This document shows, one piece after another, positions 10,399 through 21,303 of a stretch of DNA of 64,000 bases. Where the stretch lies: NCBI RefSeq assembly GCF_036785885.1, contig NC_092322.1, positions 39,081,994 through 39,145,993 on the forward strand, given 5' to 3'. Position numbers and translations under genes: made by a program. Each line of letters opens with the position of its first letter. Position 1 is the stretch's first letter. The notes beneath the pieces were generated by a model, which was given only the letters and a program-made list of their open reading frames with translations, had not been told where the DNA came from and made no database searches. The DNA comes from Coffea arabica (lineage: Eukaryota > Streptophyta > Magnoliopsida > Gentianales > Rubiaceae).

Positions 10399-13300
10399 TG
10401 TGACGGCCCCACTTATCCCTAAGGCAAACCAGAGGGTTGGCGGGGTCGCCTGCCCAACTCTCGCCAGGACTCACGCAAGAAATCTAGCCTAATCCTTCCG
10501 AATCACAATCTAAACTATTACAACATCGTTTTCCTCCAAATAGGCTGCTAACCAAAATCACATTAACTTCAGAGATAACAGCATTTGAAGATAACCAAAC
10601 GACAGCTTTCAAACACCTCACGCGTATTTACAAGGAGTAAAGTCATACAATCCTAAATACATGTAAATTCATACCATGCAAATATATACATACAAACCAG
10701 ATATCGGAATTAGGGTTTACACTTTTCCAACTTCAAGTGGCAATCCAAAATAAAAAGTACATTATTTGAGACTAAGACACATTACAACCCACAAAGCGGA
10801 AATCACGAGGTTCAAATACATTCATAAGAAAATATAAGTAGCTCAGATTTCTTAATCGTCACGACCTGTCAAGGAAAACAAATAAACGTGGGGTGAGCTA
10901 ACGCTCAGTGGTGCCCCAAAACATGCAATCACACAAGGCAAGTAACGAGTATTAAATTCAACAAATAGGAAAGCGTATAACAGCACAAGGTAGGATACAG
11001 GGCTCTCAGGAGCCATTCTCCGCGCTTGATCAGAAGTTACCGTAGTTGACCCTCCGTCAACTCTCACTACGTACAGTCCATGTAGATCTTTTTATTTTTC
11101 TCCTTAACCCTACCCTTCAATCATACCCCTGTCCCGGACCCGCACACCAAGCACGAAGGTGGTGATACTCGAGTATACCCCTTTATAAACTAGTCGAGGG
11201 ATTCACCCAACGACGTCACAACACTGATGAACTAGTCGAGGGATTCACCCAACGACGTCACAACACTGATAAACTAGTCGAGGGATTCACCCAACGACGT
11301 CACAACACTTGAGGTATTCACGAAAATATTTCACACAAGTCACCACTCGAATGGCTAGTGTGATAAAGTACACACTGCTCACTTCGATGGATCAGAAATC
11401 CATTTTTCCAAATATCACATATCAAGTCAAGAAAGCGCTTTAATCAAGTAAGCATAGAACAAGCAGGGACACTCACCAAGAGTGAAGCTCAAAAGTCAAG
11501 CTGGAAATCGAAGTCCACGTCCTCGCTAAACCCTAGAAATCCATGTTTTAAAAACTATAAGTTTTACTAAACAACTCTTGCTTTATATATAAAAGATTAT
11601 CTTGTATAGAACTAATTTAATTTCTCGAAGCGAATCAATAAATCTCTTAGAATTAAGGCTAGTAAAGGAATAAAGTATTTCGTAGGGTTTCTTTAAAAGT
11701 ATTTTCTTTCTAGAGGGCAAACTAGAACTAAATTAACTCAAACGAGTTTTCTTGCCAAACAAGTTTTCTATGTCTTTTATTTGAAATTATTCAAATCTAG
11801 TGTTTTTAACAAATTTCCTCCAAAACAACTAGCTAAGGATAATTTTATGAAAAACTTAAAATTTGGAAGTTAATGCAACTACTTCCTAAAAGTAATAAAA
11901 CTAGTTTAAACAAAGAAAAGATTCAACTAGTTGGCAAGGTTTTAAAAGTCCCGACACTTGAATTTTAGCTTTATCGTACTATACTCAATTTCTATAACTT
12001 GATATTAAGACAAAATATTTCAACAAAGCTTGGTTATCAAGGTGCTCGAATTCAAAGGACCAAAACGGACTCTACGATTCCCACTTCATTTGCACATTAC
12101 ATTCCAGTTGCCAATATAAAAAAAATCATAATTCAAATATCAATCTCACTAGGACTTCATCAATCATTAGCCCTGGGTCTCAGCAGATTCAATTCTAATC
12201 AACATCAACCAAAGGAATTCCAAAGTATTAAAACAGTTCCAAATCACAAATCATGGACCTTCCAAGTGCATTATGGCCAAACCACTTAAACCATTCCACC
12301 AAGAATTTAACCCTTGTAAAAAATTACTCAAATGGCCAAGAGTTTCATCAATCATTAGCTCTTGACAACAAACAATCACTTCCAACCACAATTCAACTCG
12401 AAATAAAGAGGAAAGTCACGGCTAACTTAACTCTTAAATAATTCTAGAAATTCAGATTTTAGATAGCTAGATACACATCTAAACTCAGATTACCACAATA
12501 GCCTTTCACTAGGCTCAATGTCATTCACACACAAGACAATTTTAGCATGTAAGCTTCACTTGAAATTCAGAAATGGTGGCTAAAAGCTAAGTACAAGTCT
12601 TGACCGCTTTAATTAAGGTAACTTGTTAAAAGAGTAAAACTTTGAAGAAATGAGAGATACATTAGCGAGAGAAATTCAATAGGGATATATTTGATGTCAA
12701 GGAAGTGGAAAAATCAAGGTGAGAGGTTGGAAGTAAGCCATTTGAGGTTTTAAAGTCAAGAAACCCGTTTCTATGCTTCAGGAACCTATGCAGATGAATA
12801 GTAGCAGTAAAGTTTAAAAATTCGCAACTCGAGTTCCACAAATCAAACAATTATGAAAGTTATACTGTTGTAAAATAGATTTTTAGTACTATCACATCCC
12901 AGAAGACACTTTTCAGAGATTCAAATCACAAATAGGCCAAATATTCGATCCAAGTCAAAAATTCAGTTTCCTGAAGAAACAGGACATTCGAGCAGGACAG
13001 CCTACTTTGAGGAGTCACGGACAGTAGTACACATGGAGGAAAAATATGAAATTTCTACAAAACAAAGGGCCATGATTCTAGTTTCAAATGCCACTGACGA
13101 CACCTCAATCGGATTTTCCTACACCAAGATATAAGCATTTTAGTGAGACTGGTCAGTGGGATCCGAAAATCTGGAAACTCATTTCTCACTTGTGAAAAAC
13201 TCCTTTTTCTCTTTTAGAACCATAAGAATTTTATTCAAACCATCCATACATTTAAGTATGACATTCATACCAGCAATTTTAACATGATTTAAGCATCAAA

Positions 13301-15674
13301 TTTCAACAAAAACCAAAGAAATATACATTCATTCCAAGTTTATAAACTTGTATAATGTTTAAACTAATATACTTTCTCACATTTCTCTTCAAGATTTGTT
13401 AAGTTTATTAACTAAGAATGATGAATATATACAAATACACCGAATTTAAAGTCTTGTGAAATAGTTAGACTAAGATTAAATCATTTTCAATCCCACTTAA
13501 AGAGTAGAACTGGAAAAACTTTTCATTTCTTCTCTCTCGGCCAAATCAATTTCCAATCAACTTTGTTGTTTAAGTTCTCTCAGATTTCATCTGCTTTTCA
13601 GGTCTCAAATTCACTAAAATGGACGTGAATGATAGGGTCAAGATGTTATAAAATGTTTTATACAAGATTACAACCAATCATCATGGAATTTTTTCGAAAT
13701 ATCATAAGAGCTTCATCTCCTCCCTCTCTCAGCCGACAAACAGATTTCCAGCAACATTACCTCAAGGTTTTCAGCAAAGTTCCATATTTTACTGGGTTAA
13801 AACACTCAACACTCAGTATAGACTCTGTCCTATGTAAACTAAAACAAATAACATGTAATTTGAGCAAATAATCCCAACAAAAGTAACAATTAATTCTATC
13901 CTCAGCTAAATGCAACTTCCAGCAGTTCGGCAGTTAAGTACAAGACTGGTTCCCTCAATTTCTTCATTTTCCTCACCCCCATCTTAACATGCAGAGAGTA
14001 ATTATCAAACTACAGAGTTTTTAAGCAGCAATATGAAATTTACTGCCAAGAATTTGAAGAGAAAAGCTGAACCAAACTCTACTTCCTCTCTCGACCATGT
14101 CGAATGAGTTCTAGCAGCAATCAGCCTTTAAGACAAGAAAATTCCCCAGTAACCTCCTCATTTTAGACTTAAATCTTGCATGCATGTTAAGACCAATGTA
14201 TTATACAATATATTACAGCTTAATATAAAATTTCAGGACCAAAATTCATAAGGACAGCTGGAACTTCTTCATTTCCCCTACTCGGATGAAGCTAAAAAAA
14301 ATTCCAGCGGTTTCTTTCAATAGTTTCAGCTTAAAGTTCCAACCTTTCACAAGTTCTACAGCTAAACCTCTTATAAGAACCTAAGGTACACATATTGCAT
14401 GCATTTCTTACAATATTTTCCATTTAATACTGATAACAGGCTACAACTCAAGCAAACAGCTCTCGGTTCCTTCAATTTTCTGTGCAATAATTTATTCATC
14501 TTCTATGCAGAAATTTCCTTGGTTAAGAACTCATTTTCCTTACTAAATTTTAACATGCAGCTTAAGTATCGTACATATTAGTTGAGTAAGAGTTTATTAC
14601 AGAGTTTTACCTCTTTTTTTTTTTTCCTTAGAATCTGGAATTTGCAGACTGCACTAGCTTTTTCCCTTCGGCTCCTTCAAACAGCACCGATCCTCTTTTC
14701 CTTCTATTTACTTCATTCTCACTCGATTGAATCTAATAAGTAATGAATCTAACAAGTTTTCTCTCCCTCACTCACACCTTTTTTTTTTTCACGGTTTTGA
14801 GGTTGGAAAAGTAAGAAAGCTTCACACTCCGTTTCTCTCTTTCTCGGTTGCAAGCTGGACAGGAGAAACCAGAAATATTTTCTTTCTCTCGGTGATCACT
14901 CACAGCTTCCGCACTCTCGGTGGACGACAATTCCAAAGCTTCTCCACTCACTCTTATCTCTAAATCTGATACTAGCTGGCCGCATGGTAGGTTTTGCTAG
15001 GAAGAAGGGTAGTTAGGTCATTTAATTATAGTTTAATTGCACTCCAAGGCCTGAAACTTCTTGGGCTCAAGCATGAACCCCTAACTTTTGTTATATATAT
15101 ATACACCACCCCAAAATATTTATAAATTCTTGATTTTCTTTTGTATCTCCTTAATCTCATAAATTCTCACACATTAAATTTTTAAGAAATTAACTAAAAA
15201 AGTAGCTTAGCACTAAAATATGTTTAATTCATACCAATTACGATATACACCATGTTTTTATTTGGTTCGTACAGTTTGTTTTATAAGTTTTAAAATTAAA
15301 CGTTTAATTAATCTATGAATTGGTATTATAATAATTCTAATGGCAAAAATGGAAATAATACATGCATGGTTTACACAAAAATTTTCTAGGCTTTCACATA
15401 CTTCCCCCCTTAAACATGTATTGTAATAAATAAAAGAAAATGGAACATGTATTAAATTTTAAATAAGGAATAAAATTTTCAAGCTCTCACACTCTCTTCC
15501 CTTTACACCGTTATTCTTAATTAAATCAGGATATTTTTAAATTCTCAATTTTTATAAGAAATCAATTAGGCATTTAATTTAACCACTTATTCATTATATG
15601 TAATATTTCTAATCTCAAGGTAAATAAAATAAAATAAATGCAAAGCACATACATGATTTTCTCGAGTTCTCACA
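10399..15674 (-). mobile_element. Solo LTR (5.3 kb), Tekay/Del-like, reverse orientation
   Basis: Reading the minus strand, the element starts TGTGAGAACTCGAG at 15674 and ends CGTCACA at 10399. The last 80 bases closely match the end of the Gag-only element's LTR, including the stretch around GGCGAGAGTTGGGCAGGCG. The flanks carry a 5-bp target duplication TAATA (10394-10398 and 15675-15679). No PBS, gag or second LTR is present, so it is a solo LTR left by recombination. It is about 0.8 kb longer than the Gag-only LTR, so it is a relative and not the same family copy. ORFs inside it show no recognisable domain. Confidence 0.85.
11186..11311. repeat. Three tandem 42-bp repeats inside the solo LTR
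   Basis: The unit starting AAACTAGTCGAGGGATTCA begins at about 11186, 11228 and 11270 with almost no change. Each unit holds CGACGTCA, a sequence like plant bZIP sites. It is a local expansion within the LTR; any function is unknown. Confidence 0.85.
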
Positions 15675-15937
15675 TAATATAGGAAGCAATCATTGATTTA
15701 TTTGTTAAATTCGTTCTTTTCTTCTCTTTTAGTACCTGAACAGAGGCTTTTGTTACCTTATTCCCTTTTTCTGTTCGGACAGAATGGGAAAAATTATATA
15801 TGATCAATCAAGAGTTTAAAAATTTCCAAATCCCAAGAGTTTGCTATCAAGAATGTAAATTGATAGAGACACAAATCCTATAAGATATAGGTGTAAATGT
15901 TAGTTTTTTTTTTTTTTTTTTTTTGGTTAGAGCCTAA
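15675..15937. repeat. Second copy of the 262-bp segment next to the solo LTR
   Basis: Positions 15677-15937 repeat 10136-10397 almost base for base, from ATAGGAAGCAATCATTG to the SINE 3' end GGTTAGAGCCTA. The solo LTR sits exactly between the two copies. This indicates a tandem duplication that existed before the LTR insertion. Confidence 0.85.
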
Positions 15938-16096
15938 AGAGGCTGTGGTAGGGGGCTAGTGGGTATACAGATCCAACTAGACCAAGAGAGTGTTATGGCA
16001 CAACCCTTAGATTTTTTTCGCTGCAGGTGAGATTTGAACCCTCATCGAGTGACTTAAGCCCCTCCCTGGTGGCCACTGAGCCATTGGCCCAGTGGT
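15904..16096 (-). mobile_element. tRNA-derived SINE
   Basis: Read on the minus strand, the element begins at 16096. It has an A-box-like TGGCTCAGTGG (16083-16073) and a B-box GGTTCAAATC (16040-16031), the internal RNA polymerase III promoter, and ends in a poly-A tail (21 T on the plus strand, 15904-15924). It is flanked by a 12-bp target duplication TGTAAATGTTAG at 15892-15903 and 16097-16108. The length of about 190 bp is normal for plant SINEs. Part of its 3' end is also present at about 10373-10397 as a result of the local tandem duplication. Confidence 0.88.
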
Positions 16097-16108
16097 TGTA
16101 AATGTTAG

Positions 16109-16842
16109 TTACCCAAACTTTAAAAAAAAAAAATGGAGTACTTAAAAAGCTTGTCAGTTGGTCTGAATTATATGGCGAAATAAAGATTATAATAATGACA
16201 AACTAAGGATGTTGAATCAGGAAGATTCCTTGTATTTATATATTTTGATAAAAACTGGAACTAATTTTATTAATCTCTGCCCTGAAATTTAAGCAATGGT
16301 AAGGTGAAGCAGGGGCGCTTAGTAGAGAGAATAAATAAATGAGAGTATAAAGGTAGGAGTACACACGTTTGTATTTGTACAGGAGATTATTTGAAATAAT
16401 TACTATAATATTTTTTATGATGTGATTTATATAAGATAAAAAAAATAATTAGAAAAATAAAATAGTGTGATAAAAATTGTATTTGTGATGCAAGCAAATA
16501 AGTTTTTTTTTTTTTCTAATCATGATTCAAGACCAAGTTTAGCAAGGTATCCAATTACAAACTCAAAATTGACCAATTTAATTTGTTTTTTTTAACATCT
16601 TATATGTATAGTGAGTAGTAGTTAAGAAGCAACCAATCCTCAATTTCAGATGGGCCAACACTTCATATGGGATGAATTCTTTGATTTGTTTGGCAACTTC
16701 ATTTTTTTTTTCTTCCAGGTACACAAATAGGGGCTTTTATTTCCTTATTCTCCTTTTCAGTTTGGGCAGCATGGGAAAAATTAGAATCAACCAAATACCT
16801 CGAGATATTTTTATGGAATAGACATTTCCAAATCCCAAACTA
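16109..16842 (-). other. 3' flank / probable 3' UTR of the NLR gene
   Basis: Sequence directly after the NLR stop on the minus strand. It is the reference copy for the related blocks at 9191-10393 and 15675-15937. Compared with the copy at about 9600, this one has roughly 130 extra bases (about 16118-16245). No ORF of note. Several AATAAA-like words occur, but no single polyadenylation site can be chosen. Confidence 0.5.
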
Positions 16843-19458
16843 TTAGGATTTTTGAGGCCTGTTGAAGACTTGAAATTTTTTTTTTGGTTTAATTACTACT
16901 TGTATTGACATGATGTGCTTCAACTCTTCCGGCAACTTTTCTAAATTGGGGCAGTCCCTGATTCTCAGGCACTGGAGCTGTGGCAATGCACCTTTCTCCA
17001 CCTTTATTTCATGCAAATCACGTAGGCGGCTGAGCTCAAGGAATTTCAGTTGGTGAAAGCCATGCCTAGAAATGACCATATGCCATGGTCCCCTGAATGC
17101 ATCATCCTTTATTTTGAGGAACGACAGCTGTCCCAACTTCTCTAGTGCTGGCATTGGGTCATCCTCGAGCCATGTGGAACTCAAAGACAAGCGAGAGAGA
17201 TTTGGAGGGAAATCAGGAGGCAGCATAAACAAACCCCTCCCAGATAGCTTAAGCTCTGTTACACGATGGAGATTAGAAAGTCCAGCTAGAATTGGCTGTA
17301 GCCTAATTGCATCCGCAAAAAGATGTAACTTCTTTAGGCTTCCAACCTCAGATAAATGCATGCAGAGTTCGTCTATCTCTGACCATTCATCCACCCAAAC
17401 CCCCAGTTTCTGAAGACTTGTCAGAGTTGTCATGTCATTGTGCATAATGTCATCAAAGCGTATGCCTGACAGAGTCTGGAGATTTCTCAATCCTTCAATC
17501 TTAAGAGGCACATCACATTCCATACCCTTCGCATATAGATGCCGTAAACTTTCAAGCTTCCAAATGAAATTTGGAACTTTCACTTTCCAATTTGCATACC
17601 TTCTCCGCATGTCAAGAGTTTGTAGGTATCGCAAGCAACCGACGGAATGGGGGAGCTTTCCAATGTATGTGTCTCTTAAACCGAGGTACCTTAAGAGCCT
17701 GACTTTATCAATTTCTTTTGGCAAATTATAACCCATCTTAACGTCCTCAAGGTCTAGTATCCTAAGCTTTCTGAAACTTCTGAAGCCAAGACTAACCTCC
17801 CGGACATTGAAAAAAAGTAGAGACCGGAGAGGAGGGGGCGAAGACCCTAAATAATTTTTATCCAGAGGGAGACTATGAACAGCAAGGTACCTGGATTTGG
17901 CTGATATTTGATCATCTCTAGTGTCATGGATCTGAAAAAAATTTTCATCCTCTGCCTTCCTGATTGCAAGGTCTCGCAGCAAATCATGGACTCTACAGCT
18001 TTTAATCCTCTCATCAACAGTCATTTCCGCCACTTGGACCATATTTCTGCTACAAAGTCGTTCCACATCATCATATGCTGCAGCTTCCTCCAAATTTACT
18101 GCATCTCTTTTCTGCATTATTCCCTCTGCAACCCACATATGGATCAACTTGCGCACAGAAATCACGGAGTCTTCGGGAAACAAACCCAAATACAAAAAGC
18201 AAAATTTCAGATTGGCAGGAAGGTCTGCATAACTTAATTCCAGAATTGCCCCTGCTTCACTCCGGCTCCTTGATAGGTGTGCGCTAAAGTTGTTGAGAAC
18301 TTCCTCCCATACAGTCTTCGACTTATTCTTGCCTAGTAGCAGGCCACCTATAACCGTTATGGCCAGTGGTAGACCGCCACATCTCCTTGCGATCTCTCTG
18401 CCTACTTCTTCCAAATCTGGAGGACACCCAGCATTAGCTCCGTCGCCTAAGGCCTTTTTGAGGAACAAATGCCAGCTGTCTTCCTGCCCCAAAGTTTTCA
18501 ACTCATACGGGTGTCTATAAGCATCAGCGTGTTGGGCAACATCCCGATTGCGACTTGTAAGTAGCACTCTACTTGACGTGCCAACATCAGGAAAGGCCCT
18601 CCTGGCAAGACAATCCCACGCTGCTTCCTCCCATACATCGTCAAGCACCACAAGATAACATTTGTCTTGTAGATCTTGATAGAGCCTTCGTTCCAAGTCT
18701 TCCTCTTCCATCTTTTCCAACATGTCAAGTAGCTCATTAGTTATTGGATTCAGTTGCTTTATGATTGCCCTCAGCATCTTTTTGTAATCGTAGCTTGAAG
18801 AGACACATACCCAAGCACGACAGTTGAATCTCTCCCTAACATCAGCATGGTTATAAACTTTTTTGGCTAGAGTTGTCTTACCAGCACCTCCCATGCCAAT
18901 GATTGAAACCACGCGGCGGTTTCTGTCCGCTTTCAAAAGTTCTGCCACCAGGGATTTTGTTATCTTCTCGAAGCCCACAATATCCTTGTCCTCGCTGAGA
19001 GGAGAGGACCGCCGGAGCCGTTGTAGCTCTTCTCCATGTGTACTCGTTCCCTCCCCAAGATTTTTGATACCAAACTTTTCGCGGCTAGCAGCTATGTCAT
19101 CGAGCCTTGTCTGTAAGGACTCAATCTCTTTACCGATCTTGTTGAGGCTCACCATCCGCCAGGGATAGTATGCCAATCTAGTCACAAATCCCTTATCTTT
19201 TATACTTTCAATTTTGCTGGCAAAGATCTCAATGATATCCTCCGCATCGTAGGCCGCAGCTCTGATTTCAGAAACCCAGTTGCGGATCCTCGCATCTTCA
19301 TCTTGCCTCTGATCAGCATCTTTCAGGAAACACCGCATCCGGACCAGATAATTTTGAAGTCTCTCAACTTGGCCTCGAACATCTTTCAGGAAAACAATTT
19401 TTTGAATCAGCAGATCACCAGTTCTCTCAACAACAAGAGAGATAATAGTGTCAGCCAT
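16843..19458 (-). CDS. CC-NB-LRR (CNL) disease resistance protein, RPP13/RPP8-like
   Basis: Single-exon, 871-residue intracellular immune receptor. Start: the ATG at 19458 (MADTIISLV) is the normal CNL start; the longer frame from 19485 begins at a TTG. N-terminal Rx-type coiled coil, about residues 1-160, has the EDVID-like YDAEDIIE near residue 70. The NB-ARC has a P-loop GMGGAGKTT at 188-196, kinase-2 LVVLDDVW with Asp273-Asp274, RNBS-B VLLTSRN, GLPLA at about 362, RNBS-D CFLYLGLFPEDS, and VHD at 490-492 in place of MHD. About 15 degenerate LRRs follow to the C terminus. All core ATP-binding motifs are intact, with no frameshift. Proteins of this family recognise pathogen effectors directly or through guarded proteins; which pathogen cannot be told. 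Small ORFs on the opposite strand are shadows. Flanking non-coding duplications suggest it belongs to, or is the remnant of, a tandem cluster. Confidence 0.95.
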   Translation of the reverse strand: MADTIISLVVERTGDLLIQKIVFLKDVRGQVERLQNYLVRMRCFLKDADQRQDEDARIRNWVSEIRAAAYDAEDIIEIFASKIESIKDKGFVTRLAYYPWRMVSLNKIGKEIESLQTRLDDIAASREKFGIKNLGEGTSTHGEELQRLRRSSPLSEDKDIVGFEKITKSLVAELLKADRNRRVVSIIGMGGAGKTTLAKKVYNHADVRERFNCRAWVCVSSSYDYKKMLRAIIKQLNPITNELLDMLEKMEEEDLERRLYQDLQDKCYLVVLDDVWEEAAWDCLARRAFPDVGTSSRVLLTSRNRDVAQHADAYRHPYELKTLGQEDSWHLFLKKALGDGANAGCPPDLEEVGREIARRCGGLPLAITVIGGLLLGKNKSKTVWEEVLNNFSAHLSRSRSEAGAILELSYADLPANLKFCFLYLGLFPEDSVISVRKLIHMWVAEGIMQKRDAVNLEEAAAYDDVERLCSRNMVQVAEMTVDERIKSCRVHDLLRDLAIRKAEDENFFQIHDTRDDQISAKSRYLAVHSLPLDKNYLGSSPPPLRSLLFFNVREVSLGFRSFRKLRILDLEDVKMGYNLPKEIDKVRLLRYLGLRDTYIGKLPHSVGCLRYLQTLDMRRRYANWKVKVPNFIWKLESLRHLYAKGMECDVPLKIEGLRNLQTLSGIRFDDIMHNDMTTLTSLQKLGVWVDEWSEIDELCMHLSEVGSLKKLHLFADAIRLQPILAGLSNLHRVTELKLSGRGLFMLPPDFPPNLSRLSLSSTWLEDDPMPALEKLGQLSFLKIKDDAFRGPWHMVISRHGFHQLKFLELSRLRDLHEIKVEKGALPQLQCLRIRDCPNLEKLPEELKHIMSIQVVIKPKKKFQVFNRPQKS

Positions 19459-19543
19459 TGAATCTAAGAGGGCTTTGCTTCTCAATAAAAGAGCTCTTAT
19501 ATTTCAAGTGCAGTTGCAAAGCCAGATTAATATCTGCATCTGT

Positions 19544-19551
19544 TTTATAAA
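19544..19551 (-). promoter_or_regulatory. Possible TATA box of the NLR gene
   Basis: TTTATAAA on the minus strand lies about 85 bp before the ATG at 19458, which would leave a short 5' UTR. A weaker ATATAA at about 19497-19503 is too close to the ATG to be likely. There is no transcript evidence. Confidence 0.35.
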
Positions 19552-21097
19552 GCAGAAGTGGCTAATGCAAAGACCGTATATCTTGTCGGTAGGTAAGGAA
19601 TCAATGACTTTAGAAGAAATCTATATATTCAGTTTGTACGTAAAAGATGATTCCAATCGTATGTTCTTTAACTGGGTAGGGGATTTCACGATAACAAGTC
19701 ACCTTTAGCATATTTTCAACACAACATAGCCAAGTTACCTTTATAGAGGGGAAAAAAAAAGATGGTGTAAGATTCCTATCTCAATCTTCTGCCATTTTCT
19801 TGATTGTTAGTTTCTTTTTCTTTCTTAAACTTGATTTCCTGATTTCATTGAGATTCTGGGCCACTAAAGAGAATGCGTCACTCATAAAACTTGCCAATAA
19901 ATTTACAAGATATCTACATTCAGATTGTACGCAAAGGATGATTCCAAGTCTCCAACCTCACCCTCCTGCTTACTGAATCGAATATTTGCCAATTGTTCAT
20001 TCTCGTTTTAACTGATCTTAGAAGAGACCCGCGATTCCATGGTCCCATTTTTCCTTCCAGTTTTGTCCTTCAGCTTCTTAAACAAGAGCAACAACTCCAG
20101 GCAAAAGAAAGCAGGTTTTGATTTAAATGGATTTACATTAATCAAGTTGTGAGATGTGGGAAATTCTCAAAAAACAGAAAAAAGAAGGGCAGATTGCTTG
20201 TTTTAGGAGCGTGCCATATAAAAAATTATTTGGTACGCAAAAGGCTACAATCAACTTTATGCCATGTTTCCAGGTCCAAACAGCAATGGCTTATACAGTT
20301 TCTTTAGTCCAAATTTTTTACCCTTCTCTTTTAAGAATCGTAAAGCAGCCCAGAATTCAATTCTGTCTTAACCTGGAGTGCCAGCTTCTTTAATACCATA
20401 TGTAAAATTCGTTTCTTTGTCTTTCTGTTAAACTTTCAGCTTTCTCCTAATAGTTTGTGAAGATAAAAATCTTCAACAGAACATGACCGAGCTATCTTTG
20501 TAGTGGAAAAAAGAACATGAGCAAAGAATTCCTACCTCAACATTTAAGTCAAGCTTCATCATTTACCTCTGCTTTTCCTTTTGTGGGTCAGACTGGAAGC
20601 CTGGCCTCATCAACACTCCACATTATTGGTGATGAAATCTATTGCAGTGTCACTAATCACAATGCCTTGAAAGATTTCATAGAATTCCTTTGCAGTACAT
20701 TGACATAAGGGTTGCCAGATAATTAAATCTCAATGTACCTGTTAACTATGTTAAATTGAAAAGTGTAATATCTGGTAGCTCAGAACAACCACGTAATAGA
20801 GCTGCCTAGTTGATTGCAAGATATGAGACAGAGCCTGTTTGTATACTGTCGACTTAAGGCTTGACTCTCTCTCATCACAAATTAAAGGCACTGTAAAAGA
20901 AAATATTGAAGCTTGTGTGGAACCCAATTCCTGCATTCATGACAAAATAGCCCGAGACCTCTTTGCAGTAATACCTGAGGGACAAGCATATGTAGAACTT
21001 TGGACTACATTTAGGACATTCAGATATAGGAATGGGTATGTATATCTCATTTCTCTGTCGTGTAGTTCATTTTCTAGCTGCGTTGAGAGACTTGTTT
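19552..21097. other. NLR upstream intergenic region, no gene recognised
   Basis: AT-rich sequence with only short ORFs. The 89-residue ORF at 20839-21108 ends its clearest part at a good splice donor (GTATGT at about 21035), so it might be a decayed exon, but its product was not recognised. Confidence 0.5.
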
Positions 21098-21303
21098 CAT
21101 GTGCTTAATTGCTAGAGGTTAGGCGCTGTGTGAATCATGGATTTGATGGACAGGATTATGTGTTTTCCTCTACCAGACTTCTTCAGTGAGGGAAATGCAC
21201 CAGAGCAGGAGACATTGTCAGTGCTCACCGTCCCAGCTGAAAAAATGGGACGAATTGTTGGTAGAAAGGGATCTTCAATCTTGTATATCAAAGAATCCTG
21301 CAA
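21098..21303 (+). pseudogene. Decayed exon of a 3'-5' exonuclease/KH-domain protein
   Basis: The clear part (frame from 21144) reads PLPDFFSEGNAPEQETLSVL followed by VPAEKMGRIVGRKGSSIL, a KH domain start with the GxxG loop (GRKG). It resembles the C-terminal KH domain of plant proteins that join a DEDD 3'-5' exonuclease to a KH RNA-binding domain (Arabidopsis At2g25910 type). Just upstream, IARG-ALC and VNHGFDGQD fit the preceding residues of the same family but lie in two other frames, so at least two frameshifts exist. The frame ends at GTAACT (21304), an apparent intact splice donor after TGCAA. The exonuclease exons and the rest of the KH domain are missing. The intron border implies a DNA-level fragment duplication and not a retrocopy. 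Confidence 0.6.

Noticed and set aside
16021..16096. tRNA gene
   Set aside because: A and B boxes are present but there is no cloverleaf; the poly-A tail and target duplication show a SINE.
17072..18520. Plus-strand ORFs opposite the NLR
   Set aside because: They are shadows of the NLR frame with no recognisable domain.
19459..19485. NLR start at 19485
   Set aside because: The codon there is TTG; the ATG at 19458 gives the normal CNL N terminus MADTI.
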